The notes under the pieces: generated by a model
Told to the model about the DNA's origin: nothing
Seen by the model: only the letters and a program-made list of their open reading frames with translations
Database searches by the model: none
DNA from: Nakamurella leprariae
GTDB lineage: Bacteria; Actinomycetota; Actinomycetes; Mycobacteriales; Nakamurellaceae
Reading direction: 5' to 3'
Assembly: GCF_016918035.1 (NCBI RefSeq)
Contig: NZ_JAERWK010000003.1
Span: 124,001 to 188,000 of the forward strand
Length of the DNA: 64,000 nucleotides
Part shown: positions 16,739-28,611 of the stretch, piece after piece
How the letters are laid out: each line of letters opens with the position of its first letter
How positions within the stretch are numbered: position 1 is the first letter of the stretch
Translations under genes and position numbers: made by a program

Positions 16739-18252
16739 GACCGCCCGGCGCCCACGACGGCAGTCGCCGATCCGGCCCCCACCGCGACCAGCGGCTCGGC
16801 GACGAGGTCGACGCCCTCCGCGGCGACCACCCGCGCGCGGATCAGCTCACCCGGCGTGGGCCCGGGCCCGTCGACCGGCAGCCGCAGCCAGGTGATGCCG
16901 TCGACCTCGGGAGCCTGGTGGTGGGCCCGGCCGGCGACGCGACGCCACCCGGTCGCGGACCGGTCGTCGTCGACGCCCGGGTCGTCGGTGGCGTCGACGA
17001 ACACGTCGACGTCGGTCCCGATCCGGTCCTCCGCACGTTGCCCGGTGAGCTCCTCGACCAGCGAGCTCACCGCCTCGACCCGCTCGTCCACCACGTGCTG
17101 GGGCAGCTTGCCGGGCAGGTCGGCGGCCGCGGTACCGTCCTCGTCCGAGTACCCGAAGACACCGACGGTGTCCATCCGGGCCGAGATGAGGAACTCGGTG
17201 AGCTCGGCCAGTTCCTGCTCGGTCTCGCCCGGGAAACCCACGATCACGTTCGACCGGATGCCCGCTTCGGGAGCGGCCGTCCGGATCTGGTCGATCAACG
17301 CCAGGAACGACTCGCGTGAGCCGAATCGGCGCATGCGCCGCAGCAACGCGGCGTCCGCGTGCTGGAACGACATGTCGTAGTAGTCCGCCACGGTCGGTGT
17401 CGCCGCGATGGCCTCCAGCAGCCACGGGCGGGTCTCGGCCGGCTGCAGGTACGACAGCCGCACCCGGTGCAGCCCGGGCACCCCGTCCAGGTGGTGCAGC
17501 AGGCGCTCCAGATGCCGGTCGCCGGGCAGATCCTTGCCGAACGACGTCGAGTTCTCGCTGACCAGGACGACCTCGCGCACACCCTGCTCGGCCAGCCAGG
17601 CCGCCTCGGCCACGATGTCGTCGAGCGGGCGGGAGACGAAGGCGCCACGGAAGGACGGGATGGCACAGAACGTGCACCGCCGGTCGCAGCCGGACGCGAT
17701 CTTCAGCGGCGCCACCGGCCCGGCGTGCAGCAGGCGCCGCAGCAGGGTGGGCCCGGTGCGGCCGTCGGCCAGCGGCAAGGTGTGCCCCGGCACCACCACG
17801 GTGTCCGCGGCGGCGGGCCGCTGCACCGGGGACAGCGGCAGCCGCAGCCGCCGGTCGGTGGGCTGATGCGACTCGGGCGTCGCGCCGTCAAGGACCTGCT
17901 GGACGAGTCCGGCCAGCTCGGGGTAGGTGTCGAAGCCGAGCACCGCGTCGGCCTCGGGCAGCGCGTCGGCCAGTTCCTGGCCGTACCGCTCGGCCATGCA
18001 GCCCACCGCGACGACCTTGGCCCCGGTGTCGGCGGCGGCCAGCAGCGTGTCGATGGAGTCCTTCTTGGCGCTGGCCACGAACGCACAGGTGTTCACCACG
18101 ACGACGTCGGCCGGGGCATCCTCGGCGACGAGCTCGTAGCCGCCGGCGTGCAGCCGTCCGGCCAACTCGGAGGAGTCGACCTCGTTGCGGGCGCAGCCCA
18201 ACGTCAACACGCTGACGCGGGCGGCGCGGGACGGACCGGACGCGGCGGGCAC
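16735..18252 (-). CDS. rimO: Ribosomal protein S12 methylthiotransferase RimO
   Basis: Radical-SAM enzyme that methylthiolates the conserved aspartate of ribosomal protein S12. 505 residues in the standard order: UPF0004 domain with [27 protein letters not shown] and VGCMAERYG (three Cys for one cluster), then a radical-SAM domain with the CxxxCxxC motif in [12 protein letters not shown], and a C-terminal TRAM domain. GTG start at 18252 with only a weak ribosome binding site. First gene of a rimO-pgsA-cinA unit with four-base overlaps. Somewhat longer than usual because of an insertion after the first domain (about residues 125-165). Confidence 0.95.
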   Translation of the reverse strand: MPAASGPSRAARVSVLTLGCARNEVDSSELAGRLHAGGYELVAEDAPADVVVVNTCAFVASAKKDSIDTLLAAADTGAKVVAVGCMAERYGQELADALPEADAVLGFDTYPELAGLVQQVLDGATPESHQPTDRRLRLPLSPVQRPAAADTVVVPGHTLPLADGRTGPTLLRRLLHAGPVAPLKIASGCDRRCTFCAIPSFRGAFVSRPLDDIVAEAAWLAEQGVREVVLVSENSTSFGKDLPGDRHLERLLHHLDGVPGLHRVRLSYLQPAETRPWLLEAIAATPTVADYYDMSFQHADAALLRRMRRFGSRESFLALIDQIRTAAPEAGIRSNVIVGFPGETEQELAELTEFLISARMDTVGVFGYSDEDGTAAADLPGKLPQHVVDERVEAVSSLVEELTGQRAEDRIGTDVDVFVDATDDPGVDDDRSATGWRRVAGRAHHQAPEVDGITWLRLPVDGPGPTPGELIRARVVAAEGVDLVAEPLVAVGAGSATAVVGAGRS

Positions 18253-18368
18253 CCGGACACTGTAGTCGCCGGACGGGTCGGCGATCGCCCGGAGGGACGC
18301 ACGCCACCCGAGGCCGGCCGGTCGTCGGGCGTACGGCCGCCCGGTCGGTCGGACTAGGCTGGATCGCT

Positions 18369-18980
18369 GTGACCGGACCCGTCTTCGCCCACCGTCCGGC
18401 CGGCACCAGGGGCATCGCGGTGCAACGGGCCAAGGTCTCGGACGTGCGTCGGATCAAGGAGCTGGTGGACTGCTTCGCCGGGCCCGTGCTGCTGGAGAAG
18501 ACGCTGGCCAACCTGTTCGAGGACGTGACCGAGTTCTGGGTGGCCCGGGTCACGGAGCCCGAGTCCGTCGTCGAGCAGGCTCCCGGCCGCGACCCGGCCG
18601 CGGAACGGGCCTGGCCGGCCGAGCTGGGTCCGGGCACCGTGGCCGGCTGCGGCGCCCTGCACGTGCTGTGGGAGGACCTGGGCGAGATCCGCACGGTCGC
18701 CACCGATCCGGTGGCCCAGGGGCACGGCGTGGGCCGGGCGGTGTGCGAGCACCTCATCCAGCAGGCCCGGGACCTGGGTCTGCGGCGGCTGTTCGTCCTG
18801 ACCTTCGAGGTGCGGTTCTTCGGCTCGCTCGGGTTCGAGCCGATCGGCGAGCTCGACCTGTCCGCCGAGGCGTACGCCGAACTGCAGAGCTCTTATGACG
18901 CCGGCGTCGCGGAGTTCCTCGACCTGCCGTTCGTGAAGCCGAACACCCTGGGCAACACCCGGATGATCAAGTGGCTGTGA
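18369..18980 (+). CDS. GNAT N-acetyltransferase, ArgA-like
   Basis: A 203-residue GCN5-related acetyltransferase similar to the short actinobacterial amino-acid N-acetyltransferase (Rv2747 type), which acetylates glutamate or glutamine at the first step of arginine synthesis. The acetyl-CoA loop is visible in [23 protein letters not shown], and [22 protein letters not shown] and [17 protein letters not shown] are typical of this subgroup. GTG start at 18369; a second possible start (GTG, VQRAKV) lies 17 codons in. Divergent from rimO, the same neighbourhood as in mycobacteria, which supports the assignment. Confidence 0.85.
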   Translation: MTGPVFAHRPAGTRGIAVQRAKVSDVRRIKELVDCFAGPVLLEKTLANLFEDVTEFWVARVTEPESVVEQAPGRDPAAERAWPAELGPGTVAGCGALHVLWEDLGEIRTVATDPVAQGHGVGRAVCEHLIQQARDLGLRRLFVLTFEVRFFGSLGFEPIGELDLSAEAYAELQSSYDAGVAEFLDLPFVKPNTLGNTRMIKWL

Positions 18981-18989
18981 CCGGGCCGG

Positions 18990-19337
18990 TCAGTCCGCGG
19001 CGGTGCGCCGTTCGTTGATGCGCGCCAGCGCCTCGTCCAGCAGCGCGTTGCCCTCGGCGTCGGACCGCCGCTCCCGGACGTAGGCCAGGTGCGTCTTGTA
19101 CGGCTCGGACCGCGGGATCGGCGGCGGCGCGGCGGCGTTCTGACCGGCGGGGAGCCCGCAGCGCGGGCAGTCCCAGGTCTCGGGCGGCGACACGTCCTCG
19201 GCGAACCGGACCGGCGTGACGTGGTCGTGGGCGCAGTAGTAGGTGACGAGGCGACGGGGCGCTGACTCGCCCCGTTCAGCCTCGCCCATCCGTCCGGCGC
19301 CGATCCGAGAACCGCGGATCGGATTCCCTCCGGCCAT
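18990..19337 (-). CDS. rbpA: RNA polymerase-binding protein RbpA
   Basis: Actinobacterium-specific transcription factor that binds the sigma subunit and RNA polymerase and stabilises the open promoter complex. 115 residues. N-terminal MAGGNPIRGSRIGAGRMGE is the family signature. The zinc-binding-like core has YYCAHDHVTPVRFAED and TWDCPRCGLPA (Cys pairs). The C-terminal SEPYKTHLAYVRERRSDAE is the sigma-interacting region. The ATG at 19337 has GGAGGAG six bases upstream. It lies just downstream of secG. Confidence 0.96.
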   Translation of the reverse strand: MAGGNPIRGSRIGAGRMGEAERGESAPRRLVTYYCAHDHVTPVRFAEDVSPPETWDCPRCGLPAGQNAAAPPPIPRSEPYKTHLAYVRERRSDAEGNALLDEALARINERRTAAD

Positions 19338-19362
19338 GACGAACTCCTCCCGGCGCTCGGGG

Positions 19363-19602
19363 TCAGCCGGCGCCGACCTTGAGCAGCAGACCGATCCCGA
19401 CCACCGAGATGATCCAGATCGCCGCCACGAACAGGGTGAGCCGGTCGAGGTTGCGCTCGACCACCGAGGACCCGGACAACGACGACTGCATGCTGCCGCC
19501 GAACAGCGAGGACAGGCCACCGCCCTTGGCCCGGTGCAGCAGGATCAGCGCCATCAAGGCGAGGCTGGTGATGACCAGCAGGATCTCGAGGAAGAGCTTC
19601 AT
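19363..19602 (-). CDS. secG: Protein translocase subunit SecG
   Basis: Small membrane component of the SecYEG channel, 79 residues with two transmembrane helices (about 4-22 and 53-75) separated by the conserved RAKGGGLSSLFGG turn. Length and architecture are normal. It follows tpiA after 91 bases containing a stem-loop, the standard actinobacterial gap-pgk-tpiA-secG order. Confidence 0.95.
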   Translation of the reverse strand: MKLFLEILLVITSLALMALILLHRAKGGGLSSLFGGSMQSSLSGSSVVERNLDRLTLFVAAIWIISVVGIGLLLKVGAG

Positions 19603-19625
19603 GATCGCCTTGGTCCAGGCCGTGC

Positions 19626-19652
19626 CGTCCCGGGGCGTGGTGCCCCGGGACG
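19626..19652. terminator. Stem-loop between tpiA and secG
   Basis: Perfect 11-base stem (CGTCCCGGGGC at 19626-19636 with its complement at 19642-19652) and a 5-base loop in the 91-base tpiA-secG gap. On the minus strand it may act as a partial terminator or an RNA-processing or stabilising hairpin that sets different levels for glycolytic genes and secG. Confidence 0.6.
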
Positions 19653-19693
19653 TGCACCGCTGATGAGCACGGTCGGGCGCAGTCTAGCCGCGG

Positions 19694-20485
19694 TCAGGCG
19701 AGCACGCCCACGGCATTGGCCGCCAGCGTGGCGAACTCGGTGCCGTCCAGCGAGGCGCCGCCCACCAGGGCGCCGTCGACGTCGGGCTGCTCGACGATCT
19801 CCGACACGTTGGACGACTTGACCGAACCGCCGTACAGGATCCGAACGCCGCCGGCGACCTCGGGGCCGAACAGGTCGGCCAGCGCCACGCGCAGCGCCCC
19901 GCAGACCTCCTGCGCATCGGCCGGCGTGGCCACCCGGCCGGTACCGATCGCCCAGATCGGCTCGTAGGCCAGCACCAGGCTGGCCGCCTGCTCCGCCGTG
20001 ATCCCGGTGAGCGCGGAACGCAACTGGGCGACGGCGTGCTCGACCTGGTTGCCGGCCTCGCGGACCTCCAGCCCCTCGCCCACGCACAGGATCGGCACCA
20101 GACCGTTGCGGTAGGCCGCGACGACCTTGGCCGCCAGGATCTCGTCGGTCTCGTGGTGGTACTGCCGGCGCTCGGAGTGCCCGACCAGGACGTACGTGAC
20201 GCCGAGCTTGGCCAGCATGGTGCCGGACACGTCGCCGGTGTAGGCGCCCGCGTCCTCAGCGGCCAGGTCCTGCGCGCCCAGCACGACGCTGAGCCGGTCA
20301 CCGTCGATCAGGGTCTGCACCGAGCGGAGCGCGGTGAACGGCGGGACCACCGCCACCTCGACGTGGGCGTAGTACTTCTCCGGCAACGTGAAGGCGAGCT
20401 TCTGCACCAGAGCGATGCCCTCGAGGTGGTTGAGGTTCATCTTCCAGTTGCCGGCGATGAGCGGCTTGCGGACGGCGGTGCTCAT
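19694..20485 (-). CDS. tpiA: Triosephosphate isomerase
   Basis: Interconverts dihydroxyacetone phosphate and glyceraldehyde 3-phosphate. 263 residues, TIM barrel. Substrate Lys in AGNWKMNLN, catalytic His in [13 protein letters not shown], catalytic Glu in [13 protein letters not shown], and the C-terminal phosphate loops GGSVKSSNV and VGGASLDG. Starts three bases after the pgk stop. Part of the gap-pgk-tpiA glycolytic unit. Confidence 0.97.
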   Translation of the reverse strand: MSTAVRKPLIAGNWKMNLNHLEGIALVQKLAFTLPEKYYAHVEVAVVPPFTALRSVQTLIDGDRLSVVLGAQDLAAEDAGAYTGDVSGTMLAKLGVTYVLVGHSERRQYHHETDEILAAKVVAAYRNGLVPILCVGEGLEVREAGNQVEHAVAQLRSALTGITAEQAASLVLAYEPIWAIGTGRVATPADAQEVCGALRVALADLFGPEVAGGVRILYGGSVKSSNVSEIVEQPDVDGALVGGASLDGTEFATLAANAVGVLA

Positions 20486-20488
20486 GGA

Positions 20489-21694
20489 TCAGGCCTCCAG
20501 TACGGCCAGACCGGGCAGGTCGGCACCTTCGAGGAATTCCAGCGACGCGCCGCCGCCGGTGGAGATGTGGCCGAACGCGGCCTCGTCGACGCCGAGGGTC
20601 CGCACCGCCGCGGCCGAGTCGCCGCCGCCGACGACCGAGAACGCGTCGGACGCCGCGATGGCCTCGGCCACGGCGCGGGTGCCCGCGGCGAACGCGGGCA
20701 TCTCGAACACGCCCAGCGGGCCGTTCCAGAAGATGGTGCGGGCCTGCGCGACGACCCGGGAGAACGCCTCCTGGGTGTTCGGGCCGATGTCCAGCCCCAT
20801 CCAGCCGTCGGGGATGCCGCCGGCGTCGACGACCTGGCTGTCGGCGTCCGCCGCGAAGGCGTCGGCGACGACCACGTCGCTGGGCAACACGATCTTGTCG
20901 CCGTACTGGTCGAGCAGCGCCTTGGTGGTCTCGATCTGGTCGGCCTGCAGCAGCGAGTTGCCCACCGGGTGCCCCTGAGCGGCCAGGAACGTGTAGGCCA
21001 TCCCGCCACCGATGAGCAGCGCGTCGACCTGCGGCAGCAGCGCCGTGATGACACCGAGCTTGTCGGAGACCTTGGACCCGCCCAGGATGACCACGTACGG
21101 GCGCTCCGGTGTGCCGGTCAGCCGGCGCAGCACCTCGGTCTCGGCCGCCACCAGCGTGCCGCCGTAGTGCGGCAGCTTCGCCGCGACGTCGTAGACGGAC
21201 GCCTGCTTGCGGTGCACGACTCCGAAACCGTCGGACACGAAGGCCGGTGGCTGGTCCCCACCGGAGACCAGGTCGACCAGGTCCTGGGCCAGCGCGGCGC
21301 GCTCGGTGTCGTCCTTGCTGGTCTCGCGCGGGTCGAACCGCACGTTCTCCAACAGCACGACCGACCCGCTGCCGGCAGCGGCGACCGCGTCTGCGGCGGA
21401 CGGACCGACCAGGTCCTGCGCCATGGTGACCGGCGCGTCCAGCAACTCGCCCAGCCGGGCGGTCACCGGGGCCAGTGAGTACTTGGCCTCGGGCTCACCT
21501 TTCGGACGGCCCAGGTGGGCGGTGACGACCACCTTGGCGCCGGCGCCGGTGAGCGCCTGCAGGGTGGGCAGCGACGCGCGGATACGGCCGTCGTCGGTGA
21601 TGGTGCTGCCGTCCAGCGGCACGTTCAGGTCGGCCCGGACCAGGACGGTCCGACCGTCCACGCCCTCGGCCAGCAGGTCGTCGAGATCCTTCAC
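20489..21694 (-). CDS. pgk: Phosphoglycerate kinase
   Basis: Transfers phosphate from 1,3-bisphosphoglycerate to ADP. 401 residues. Substrate-binding [12 protein letters not shown] and [17 protein letters not shown] are in the N-domain, [13 protein letters not shown] and [15 protein letters not shown] follow, [15 protein letters not shown] is the hinge/nucleotide region, and WNGPLGVFE plus [11 protein letters not shown] lie in the C-domain. The GTG at 21694 is chosen for AAGGAG six bases before it; upstream in-frame starts give a non-family extension. Between gap and tpiA in one operon. Confidence 0.97.
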   Translation of the reverse strand: MKDLDDLLAEGVDGRTVLVRADLNVPLDGSTITDDGRIRASLPTLQALTGAGAKVVVTAHLGRPKGEPEAKYSLAPVTARLGELLDAPVTMAQDLVGPSAADAVAAAGSGSVVLLENVRFDPRETSKDDTERAALAQDLVDLVSGGDQPPAFVSDGFGVVHRKQASVYDVAAKLPHYGGTLVAAETEVLRRLTGTPERPYVVILGGSKVSDKLGVITALLPQVDALLIGGGMAYTFLAAQGHPVGNSLLQADQIETTKALLDQYGDKIVLPSDVVVADAFAADADSQVVDAGGIPDGWMGLDIGPNTQEAFSRVVAQARTIFWNGPLGVFEMPAFAAGTRAVAEAIAASDAFSVVGGGDSAAAVRTLGVDEAAFGHISTGGGASLEFLEGADLPGLAVLEA

Positions 21695-21748
21695 AGCGCA
21701 CTCCTTGTCGGCACTACCGGACACCACGACCGGGTGACGGGCACGGGA

Positions 21749-21783
21749 ACGCGCCCGGCGGGTCGTGGATCCGCCGGGCGCGT
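21749..21783. terminator. Stem-loop between gap and pgk
   Basis: Perfect 13-base stem (21749-21761 with 21771-21783) and 9-base loop in the 109-base gap-pgk intergenic region. Because the operon order is conserved and the next gene is cotranscribed in relatives, it may be a processing or attenuation hairpin rather than a full terminator. Confidence 0.6.
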
Positions 21784-21803
21784 CACCCAGGATCAGCGGG
21801 CGA

Positions 21804-22844
<1,041 letters not shown>

Positions 22845-22955
22845 TCAGCGAACCCAGATGGCGCGGCGACAGGATCGATCAAGTGACACCGCCCACGTCG
22901 GCGGGGGCGTCGCGCCGTTACTCTATCGGGCCGGTCGAGCCCGCCCGCAGCCGCC

Positions 22956-23936
22956 TCAGCCATCGAGCATGTCTGCGGTGACGGCCGACTCGGTGTCCGG
23001 GATCCCGAGCTCCTGGGCGCGCTTGTCGGCCATGGTCAGCAACCGCCGGATGCGGCCGGCGACGGCGTCCTTGGTCATGGGCGGATCGGCGAGCTGACCG
23101 AGTTCCTCCAGGGACGCCTGCCCGTGCGCGATGCGGAGCCGACCGGCCTGGGTCAGGTGGTCCGGCGCCTCCGGGCCCAGGATCTGCAACGCCCGCTCCA
23201 CCCGGGCGGCCGCCGCGACCGCGGCCCGGGCCGACCGCCGCAGGTTGGCGTCATCGAAGTTGGCCAGCCGGTTGGCGGTGGCCCGCACCTCGCGGCGCAT
23301 CCGCCGCTCCTCCCAGGCCAGCACGCAGCTGTGTGCCCCGAGCCGGGTCAACAGCGCGGCGATGGCGTCGCCGTCGCGCACCAGGACCCGATCGGCGCCG
23401 CGGACCTCGCGGGCCTTGGCCGTGATGCCCATCCGCCGCGCCGCACCGACCAGAGCCAGCGCGGCCTCAGGCCCGGGGCAGGTCACCTCGAGCGAGGCGC
23501 TGCGTCCCGGTTCGGTGAGCGAGCCGTGGGCCAGGAAGGCGCCACGCCAGGCCGCCTCGGCGTCGCCCACCGACCCGGAGATGATCTGCGGGGGCAGGCC
23601 GCGGACCGGACGGCCGCGCTGGTCGATCAGGCCGGTCTGCCGAGCCAGGGCGTCGCCGCCCTGCACCACCCGCACCACGTACCGGGTGCCCTTGCGCAGC
23701 CCGGACGGCGCCAGCACCTGGACCTCTGCGGCTTGGGCGTAGAGCTCCCCGATCTCCTTGCGGAGCCGGCGGGCGACGGCGCCGGTGTCCAGCTCGGCCT
23801 CCACCACCACCCGCCCGGCGACGATGTGCAGTCCACCGGCGAACCGCAGCAGCGCGGACACCTCGGCCTTGCGCGCCGAGACCTTGCTCACCGACACCCG
23901 GCTGAGTTCGTCCTTCACCGACGCCGTCATCGCCAT
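22956..23936 (-). CDS. whiA: Sporulation-type transcription factor WhiA
   Basis: A 327-residue DNA-binding protein. The N-terminal domain is a degenerate LAGLIDADG homing-endonuclease-like fold ([36 protein letters not shown]), and the C-terminal helix-turn-helix region includes [21 protein letters not shown]. In streptomycetes WhiA with WhiB controls septation; in non-sporulating actinobacteria it is conserved and linked to cell division. Start at 23936 (MAMTASVK) is preferred because GGGAGC precedes it and the upstream frame is non-family. Conserved order uvrC-rapZ-yvcK-whiA. Confidence 0.95.
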   Translation of the reverse strand: MAMTASVKDELSRVSVSKVSARKAEVSALLRFAGGLHIVAGRVVVEAELDTGAVARRLRKEIGELYAQAAEVQVLAPSGLRKGTRYVVRVVQGGDALARQTGLIDQRGRPVRGLPPQIISGSVGDAEAAWRGAFLAHGSLTEPGRSASLEVTCPGPEAALALVGAARRMGITAKAREVRGADRVLVRDGDAIAALLTRLGAHSCVLAWEERRMRREVRATANRLANFDDANLRRSARAAVAAAARVERALQILGPEAPDHLTQAGRLRIAHGQASLEELGQLADPPMTKDAVAGRIRRLLTMADKRAQELGIPDTESAVTADMLDG

Positions 23937-24134
23937 GAGGCGCTCCCCTGGTTGTCTCGTTCGGCTCCGGCCGGATCCGGTGATCGGTCGGAGGTGGGTT
24001 GATCGGTCATGGTCGTCGGGCTCGTGGTGCGGGGCCGGCCGGCTCCGGCCCTGGGCGGAACTGCGCACCGGGCGCGGCGGACCCGGGTCCGAGGCGTCGC
24101 GCCATTCTGCGTCCGCCCGTCCGGCGCCGCGGAC

Positions 24135-24187
24135 CGGCTGCGTGGATCGGCTGCGTGGATCGGCGGCGCGGATCGGCTCCGGAGGAT
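24135..24187. repeat. 13-bp tandem repeat upstream of whiA
   Basis: Two identical units CGGCTGCGTGGAT, a third with two changes and a degenerate fourth of 14 bases, lying in the 260-base space between the yvcK stop and the whiA start. Not within a gene. It could be replication slippage or a multi-site binding region for a regulator of whiA. Confidence 0.7.
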
Positions 24188-24196
24188 CGACTGCGG

Positions 24197-25177
24197 TCAG
24201 TGCGGTTCCGCGCCGTCGAGCTCGCGGGCCAGTGCCGCTGCCAACGCGTCGACCCGGTGCCGAGGTTCCCCGGGCATCGCCACGTCGTCGAGCACGAGTC
24301 GGGCGCCGAGCCGGTGCGCCGCCTCGTCGAGCCGGCCGGGCAGCGGGACCGCGGAAGTGTCGGCCAGCACGGTGGACACCCGCAGGTCCGGCGCGTGATC
24401 GGCGATCACCTCGAGATGCTGTTCCGGCGAGAAGCCCTCGGTCTCGCCGGCCTGCTCGGCCAGGTTCAGGACCAGCACCCGGCGGGCGGGACTGGTGGTG
24501 ATGGCGGTGGCCAGCTCGGGCAGCAGCAGGTGGACCAGCACGCTGGTGAACCAGGAGCCGGGCCCCAGCGTGATCAGGTCCGCACCGGCCAGTGCCTCCA
24601 GCGCCTCCGGACAGGCTGGGGCGTCAGGCGGGTCGATGCCCACCGCCTGCACCGTGCCAGGCGTGGCGGCCACCGCGACCTGGCCGCGGATCTGCCGGAC
24701 GGCGTCGGGATCGGTGTCCAGCCCGGTGACGTCCGCGACGATCTCCAGCGGGACGCAGCTCATCGGCAGCACGCGCCCGCGGGCACCGACCAGCTCGCCG
24801 GCCACCCGCAGCACGGTGACCGGGTCGTGCAGCACCTCGGTGAGGCCGGTCAGCAGCAGGTTGCCCACCGGATGACCGGTCAGGGCGCCGGTGCCGGAGA
24901 ACCGGTGCTGGAACACGGTGCTCCAGGTCTGCTCGGACGCCTGCGGGCCACTCATCGCGGCCAGCGCCATCCGCAGGTCGCCGGGTGGCAGCAGCCCGGG
25001 GAACTCACGGCGCAACCGACCGGACGAGCCCCCGTCGTCCGCCACCGTCACGACGGCGGTGACGTCCACGTCGAGCGTGGTCAGCGCCTGCAGGATCACG
25101 GCCAGGCCGTGACCACCGCCCAGCGCCACCACGCGCGGCCGCGGTCGCTCCGGCTCGGCCCGGTCGGGGGCTGTCAC
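24197..25177 (-). CDS. yvcK: YvcK/GlmR-type gluconeogenesis and cell-wall factor
   Basis: A 326-residue protein of the YvcK/CofD-like family, a UDP-sugar-binding regulator of carbon flow to peptidoglycan precursors (CuvA in mycobacteria). Signatures: [56 protein letters not shown] and [16 protein letters not shown] start overlaps the rapZ stop (GTGA). Conserved between rapZ and whiA throughout Gram-positive bacteria. Confidence 0.94.
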   Translation of the reverse strand: MTAPDRAEPERPRPRVVALGGGHGLAVILQALTTLDVDVTAVVTVADDGGSSGRLRREFPGLLPPGDLRMALAAMSGPQASEQTWSTVFQHRFSGTGALTGHPVGNLLLTGLTEVLHDPVTVLRVAGELVGARGRVLPMSCVPLEIVADVTGLDTDPDAVRQIRGQVAVAATPGTVQAVGIDPPDAPACPEALEALAGADLITLGPGSWFTSVLVHLLLPELATAITTSPARRVLVLNLAEQAGETEGFSPEQHLEVIADHAPDLRVSTVLADTSAVPLPGRLDEAAHRLGARLVLDDVAMPGEPRHRVDALAAALARELDGAEPH

Positions 25178-26106
25178 TCGCGCCCCAGGTCACGGTGCTG
25201 GACGTGCACGGTCAACCGGTCACCGGTCAGCCGGCGCCGCAACTCCTCGGCCACGGCGACGCTGCGGTGCTTGCCGCCGGTGCAGCCCACGGCCAACGTC
25301 AGGTACCGCTTGCCCTCGCGCTGGTAGCCGCCGTTGACCAGGTCGATGAGGGCGACGTACCGGTCGAGGAACTCCGACGCACCCTCCTGGGACAGCACAT
25401 AGTCGGACACCGCGGGCTCGAGCCCCGTGTGGTCCCGCAGCTCCGGGATCCAGTGCGGATTGGGCAGGAACCGCATGTCGATGACCAGATCGGCGTCGAT
25501 GGGCAGGCCGTACTTGTAACCGAAGGACACCACGGTGAGCGAGGGCTTCGGGACGGCCATGGTGAAACCGCGTTCCACCTCGGCCCGCAGCTGGTGCACT
25601 GACAGGTCCGAGGTGTCGATCACCAGGTCCGCCTCGTCGCGCAGCGGCCCGAGCAACGCCCGTTCGGCCTCGACCCCGTCGATCAGCCGACCGGAGCCCT
25701 GCAACGGATGTGCCCGCCGGTTGGCCTCGTAGCGACGGATCAGTGCGGCGTCGCTGGCCTCGAGGAACAGCACCCGCGGGCGGTATCCGCGGTGGTCGAG
25801 GTCCCGGATGACCGCCGCGAGGTCGTGGGTGAACGCCCGGGACCGGACGTCGAGCACCACCGCGATCCGGGTGACGTCGCCACTGGCCCTCGAGCCCAGG
25901 TCGACCATGGTCGTGATCAGCTCGGGCGGCAGGTTGTCGACGACGAACCAGCCCAGGTCCTCGAGACACTTCGCCGCGGTGGAGCGGCCGGCGCCGGAAA
26001 GACCCGAGACGATCGCCACCTCGATGCCGCCCGGCGCGGAACCCCCCGTGGCCGGGTCGGCCGGATCCGCCCGGTCGTTCGTCGGAGCCTTCGGCGGGTC
26101 GCTCAT
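25174..26106 (-). CDS. rapZ: RNase adapter protein RapZ / nucleotide-binding protein
   Basis: A 310-residue P-loop protein. Walker-A-like SGLSGAGRSTAAKCLEDLG follows a 28-residue polar extension; family markers are WFVVDNLPPEL, the VLFLEASDAALIRRYEANRRAHPL segment, VVSFGYKYGLPIDADLVIDMRFLPNPHW and CTGGKHRSVAVAEEL. In E. coli RapZ directs decay of the GlmZ small RNA; in actinobacteria the role is less clear but the gene is always beside yvcK and whiA. Ends overlapping yvcK and starts just after uvrC. Confidence 0.94.
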   Translation of the reverse strand: MSDPPKAPTNDRADPADPATGGSAPGGIEVAIVSGLSGAGRSTAAKCLEDLGWFVVDNLPPELITTMVDLGSRASGDVTRIAVVLDVRSRAFTHDLAAVIRDLDHRGYRPRVLFLEASDAALIRRYEANRRAHPLQGSGRLIDGVEAERALLGPLRDEADLVIDTSDLSVHQLRAEVERGFTMAVPKPSLTVVSFGYKYGLPIDADLVIDMRFLPNPHWIPELRDHTGLEPAVSDYVLSQEGASEFLDRYVALIDLVNGGYQREGKRYLTLAVGCTGGKHRSVAVAEELRRRLTGDRLTVHVQHRDLGRE

Positions 26107-26114
26107 CAGGATGG

Positions 26115-28412
26115 TCAGCCCTCCTGCAACGGGACGGGAACGGGCGCGCTGGTCGACTCGGTGGATCCGTTCGACACGTCCGTCGTCGTGGCGTCCGGCG
26201 TGTCGGACGAGACGGTAACGGTTCGTACTGATTCGGTCACGCCCGGCCCGTCGTCGCCGGCGTCGCCCGGGGACCCGCCCGCCGGCGACAGCGCACTGAG
26301 CACCGCCTCAGCGGTCTTGCGGCCGATGCCCGGGACCTCCATCACCTCGTCGAGCGACGCCGTGCGCAGTGCGGCCACCGACCCGAAGTGACGGATGAGG
26401 GTCCGGCGCCGGGTCTCGCCGAGTCCCGGGACGTCGTCGAGCGCCGAGACCGTCATGGACTTCGACCGCTTGCTGCGGTGGTAGGTGATCGCGAAGCGGT
26501 GGGCCTCGTCGCGCAGCCGCTGCAGCAGGTACAGCGCCTCGCTGGTCCGCGGGAAGATCACCGGGAACTCCTGGTCCGGGACCCAGACCTCCTCCAGCCG
26601 CTTGGCCAGCCCGCACACCGTCACGTCGACGACCCCGAGCTCGGCCAGCTGGGCCGCCGCCGCGTTCACCTGCGGGGCGCCGCCGTCGACCACGAGCAAC
26701 TGCGGCGGGTACGCGAACCGCCGGGGCCGCCCGGTCGTCGGGTCGATGCCCGGCGGCACCGGACCGGAGGCCGACGGCTCCTCGGGTGCCGGGTCCAGGT
26801 CGGCCACCGGCTCGACGCCGCCGTCGGAGCCCGCCGCCTCGGCGCGGCCACGGCTGAAGCGGCGCCGCACCACCTCGGCGATGCTCGCCACGTCGTCCCC
26901 CGGACGGTCGCGGATGGCGAACCGCCGGTAGTCGCTGCGCTTGGCCAGGCCGTCCTCGAACACCACCAGGGACGCGACCACGTCGGTGCCCTGCACGTGC
27001 GAGATGTCGATGCACTCGATGCGCAGCGGCGCCTGGTCCATCTGCAGCATCTCGGCCAGCTCGGTGAGCGCGGCCGAGCGCGCGGTCAGGTCGGAGGCCC
27101 GCTTGAGCCGGTGCTGGGCGAGCGCCTCGGCCGCGTTGCGGGTCACGGTCTCGGCGAGCGCACGTTTGTCACCACGGCGCGGGACCCGCAGCGAGACCCG
27201 CGAACTACGCAGACCGGACAGCCACTCCACCAGGTCGCGATCACCCGGGCCGGCCGCGAGGTCCGGGGTCTCGTCGTCCTCCTCGGCGAGGTCGGGCTCG
27301 ATGGCGGTCGCCAGTCGCGCACCTCCCGAGGCCGGCAGCACCGGCACCAGGATCTCCTTGGGTACCGCGGCGTTGCCGTCGTCGTCGGCCCGGCGTCCGT
27401 AGAACTGGACGAGGAAGTTCTCCACCAGCCCGGCCAGCCGTCGCTGCCGGATCTGTTCCTCGTCGCCGTCTCCCCCGTCGGACGTGTCGTCCGCGGTCGG
27501 CGCCGCGCCCGCGCGGTTCCCCGGGGAGTCGTCGTCCAGCACATCCACGATCCAGCCGCGCTGCCCGCGGACCCGCCCGCCGCGGACGTGGAAGACCTGC
27601 ACCGAGGCCAGCAGCTCGTCGGCCACGATCCCGACCACGTCGGCGTCCGTGCCGTCCCGCAGCACCACGGCCTGCTTCTCGACCGCGCGGCGCAGTGCCC
27701 CCAGGTCGTCGCGCAGCCGGGCGGCCCGCTCGAAGTCGAGATCGCCGGAAGCCTCGCTCATCTCGCGCTCCAACCGCCGCATCAGCGGATCGGCCCGCCC
27801 GGCCATGAAGTCGCAGAAGGCCTCGACGATCTCCCGGTGCTCACCGGCGGTGACGCGCCCGGTGCACGGCGCCGAACACTTGCCGATGTACCCGAGCAGG
27901 CAGGGGCGGCCGATCTGCTGGGACCGCTTGAAGACGCCGGTCGAGCAGGTCCGGGCCGGGAAGACCCGAAGCAGCAGGTCCAGCGTCTCGCGGATGGCCC
28001 AGGCGTGGGCGTACGGACCGAAGTACCTGACGCCCTTGCGATGTGGCCCACGCATGACCTGCAGCCGGGGGTACTCCTCGCCCACCGTGACGGCCAGCTC
28101 GGGATAGGACTTGTCGTCCCGGTAGCGGACGTTGAACCGAGGATCGAACTCCTTGATCCAGTTGTACTCGAGCTGGAGCGCCTCGACCTCGGTGCGCACC
28201 ACCGTCCACTGCACGCCGGCGGCCGTGGTGACCATCTGCCGGGTGCGCGGGTGCAGACCGGACAGGTCGGCGAAGTACGAATTGAGCCGTTGGCGCAGGT
28301 TGATGGCCTTGCCGACGTAGATGACCCGGCCGTCCGGATCGCTGAACCGGTAGACCCCCGGCGACTCCGGGATGGTCCCCGGCGCCGGTCGGTAGGTCGT
28401 CGGATCAGCCAC
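26115..28412 (-). CDS. uvrC: Excinuclease ABC subunit C
   Basis: Nucleotide-excision repair endonuclease making both incisions around a lesion. 765 residues from the GTG at 28412, longer than the usual 600-650. Domains in order: GIY-YIG nuclease ([21 protein letters not shown]), a Cys-rich segment ([16 protein letters not shown]), the UVR domain, the UvrC RNase-H-like domain ([35 protein letters not shown]) and paired helix-hairpin-helix motifs ([31 protein letters not shown]). Extra length comes from polar insertions (acidic ones near 27400-27520 and 27240-27300, a Pro/Ala-rich one near 26750-26850) and a Thr/Ser-rich tail. Upstream of rapZ. Confidence 0.96.
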   Translation of the reverse strand: MADPTTYRPAPGTIPESPGVYRFSDPDGRVIYVGKAINLRQRLNSYFADLSGLHPRTRQMVTTAAGVQWTVVRTEVEALQLEYNWIKEFDPRFNVRYRDDKSYPELAVTVGEEYPRLQVMRGPHRKGVRYFGPYAHAWAIRETLDLLLRVFPARTCSTGVFKRSQQIGRPCLLGYIGKCSAPCTGRVTAGEHREIVEAFCDFMAGRADPLMRRLEREMSEASGDLDFERAARLRDDLGALRRAVEKQAVVLRDGTDADVVGIVADELLASVQVFHVRGGRVRGQRGWIVDVLDDDSPGNRAGAAPTADDTSDGGDGDEEQIRQRRLAGLVENFLVQFYGRRADDDGNAAVPKEILVPVLPASGGARLATAIEPDLAEEDDETPDLAAGPGDRDLVEWLSGLRSSRVSLRVPRRGDKRALAETVTRNAAEALAQHRLKRASDLTARSAALTELAEMLQMDQAPLRIECIDISHVQGTDVVASLVVFEDGLAKRSDYRRFAIRDRPGDDVASIAEVVRRRFSRGRAEAAGSDGGVEPVADLDPAPEEPSASGPVPPGIDPTTGRPRRFAYPPQLLVVDGGAPQVNAAAAQLAELGVVDVTVCGLAKRLEEVWVPDQEFPVIFPRTSEALYLLQRLRDEAHRFAITYHRSKRSKSMTVSALDDVPGLGETRRRTLIRHFGSVAALRTASLDEVMEVPGIGRKTAEAVLSALSPAGGSPGDAGDDGPGVTESVRTVTVSSDTPDATTTDVSNGSTESTSAPVPVPLQEG

Positions 28413-28611
28413 ACGAGCAGGGTAGTCGCGACCGGCGACAGCCCCCGGCCATCGGGCGCCCTCCCACCGCCGACCCGGATCCGACCAGGTGTGACGTGGC
28501 CCGCCATCGGTTGGCCCGGCTGCCGGGAGGGAACCGTCGGGGTCCCCGGATAGGGTGGCGCCGCTCGGCGCCGGCCGGGCGGGTACGAGCACAGGATGAA
28601 GGAGCGCGTCG

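Noticed and set aside
18978-18992. 15-base palindrome between GNAT and rbpA stops as terminator
   Set aside because: TGACCGG arms with one central base contain both stop codons; the symmetry is partly forced by the two convergent TGA codons, and no loop is left for a hairpin.
26388-28553. Long plus-strand open frame opposite uvrC
   Set aside because: Same antisense GC artefact; uvrC motifs are intact on the minus strand.
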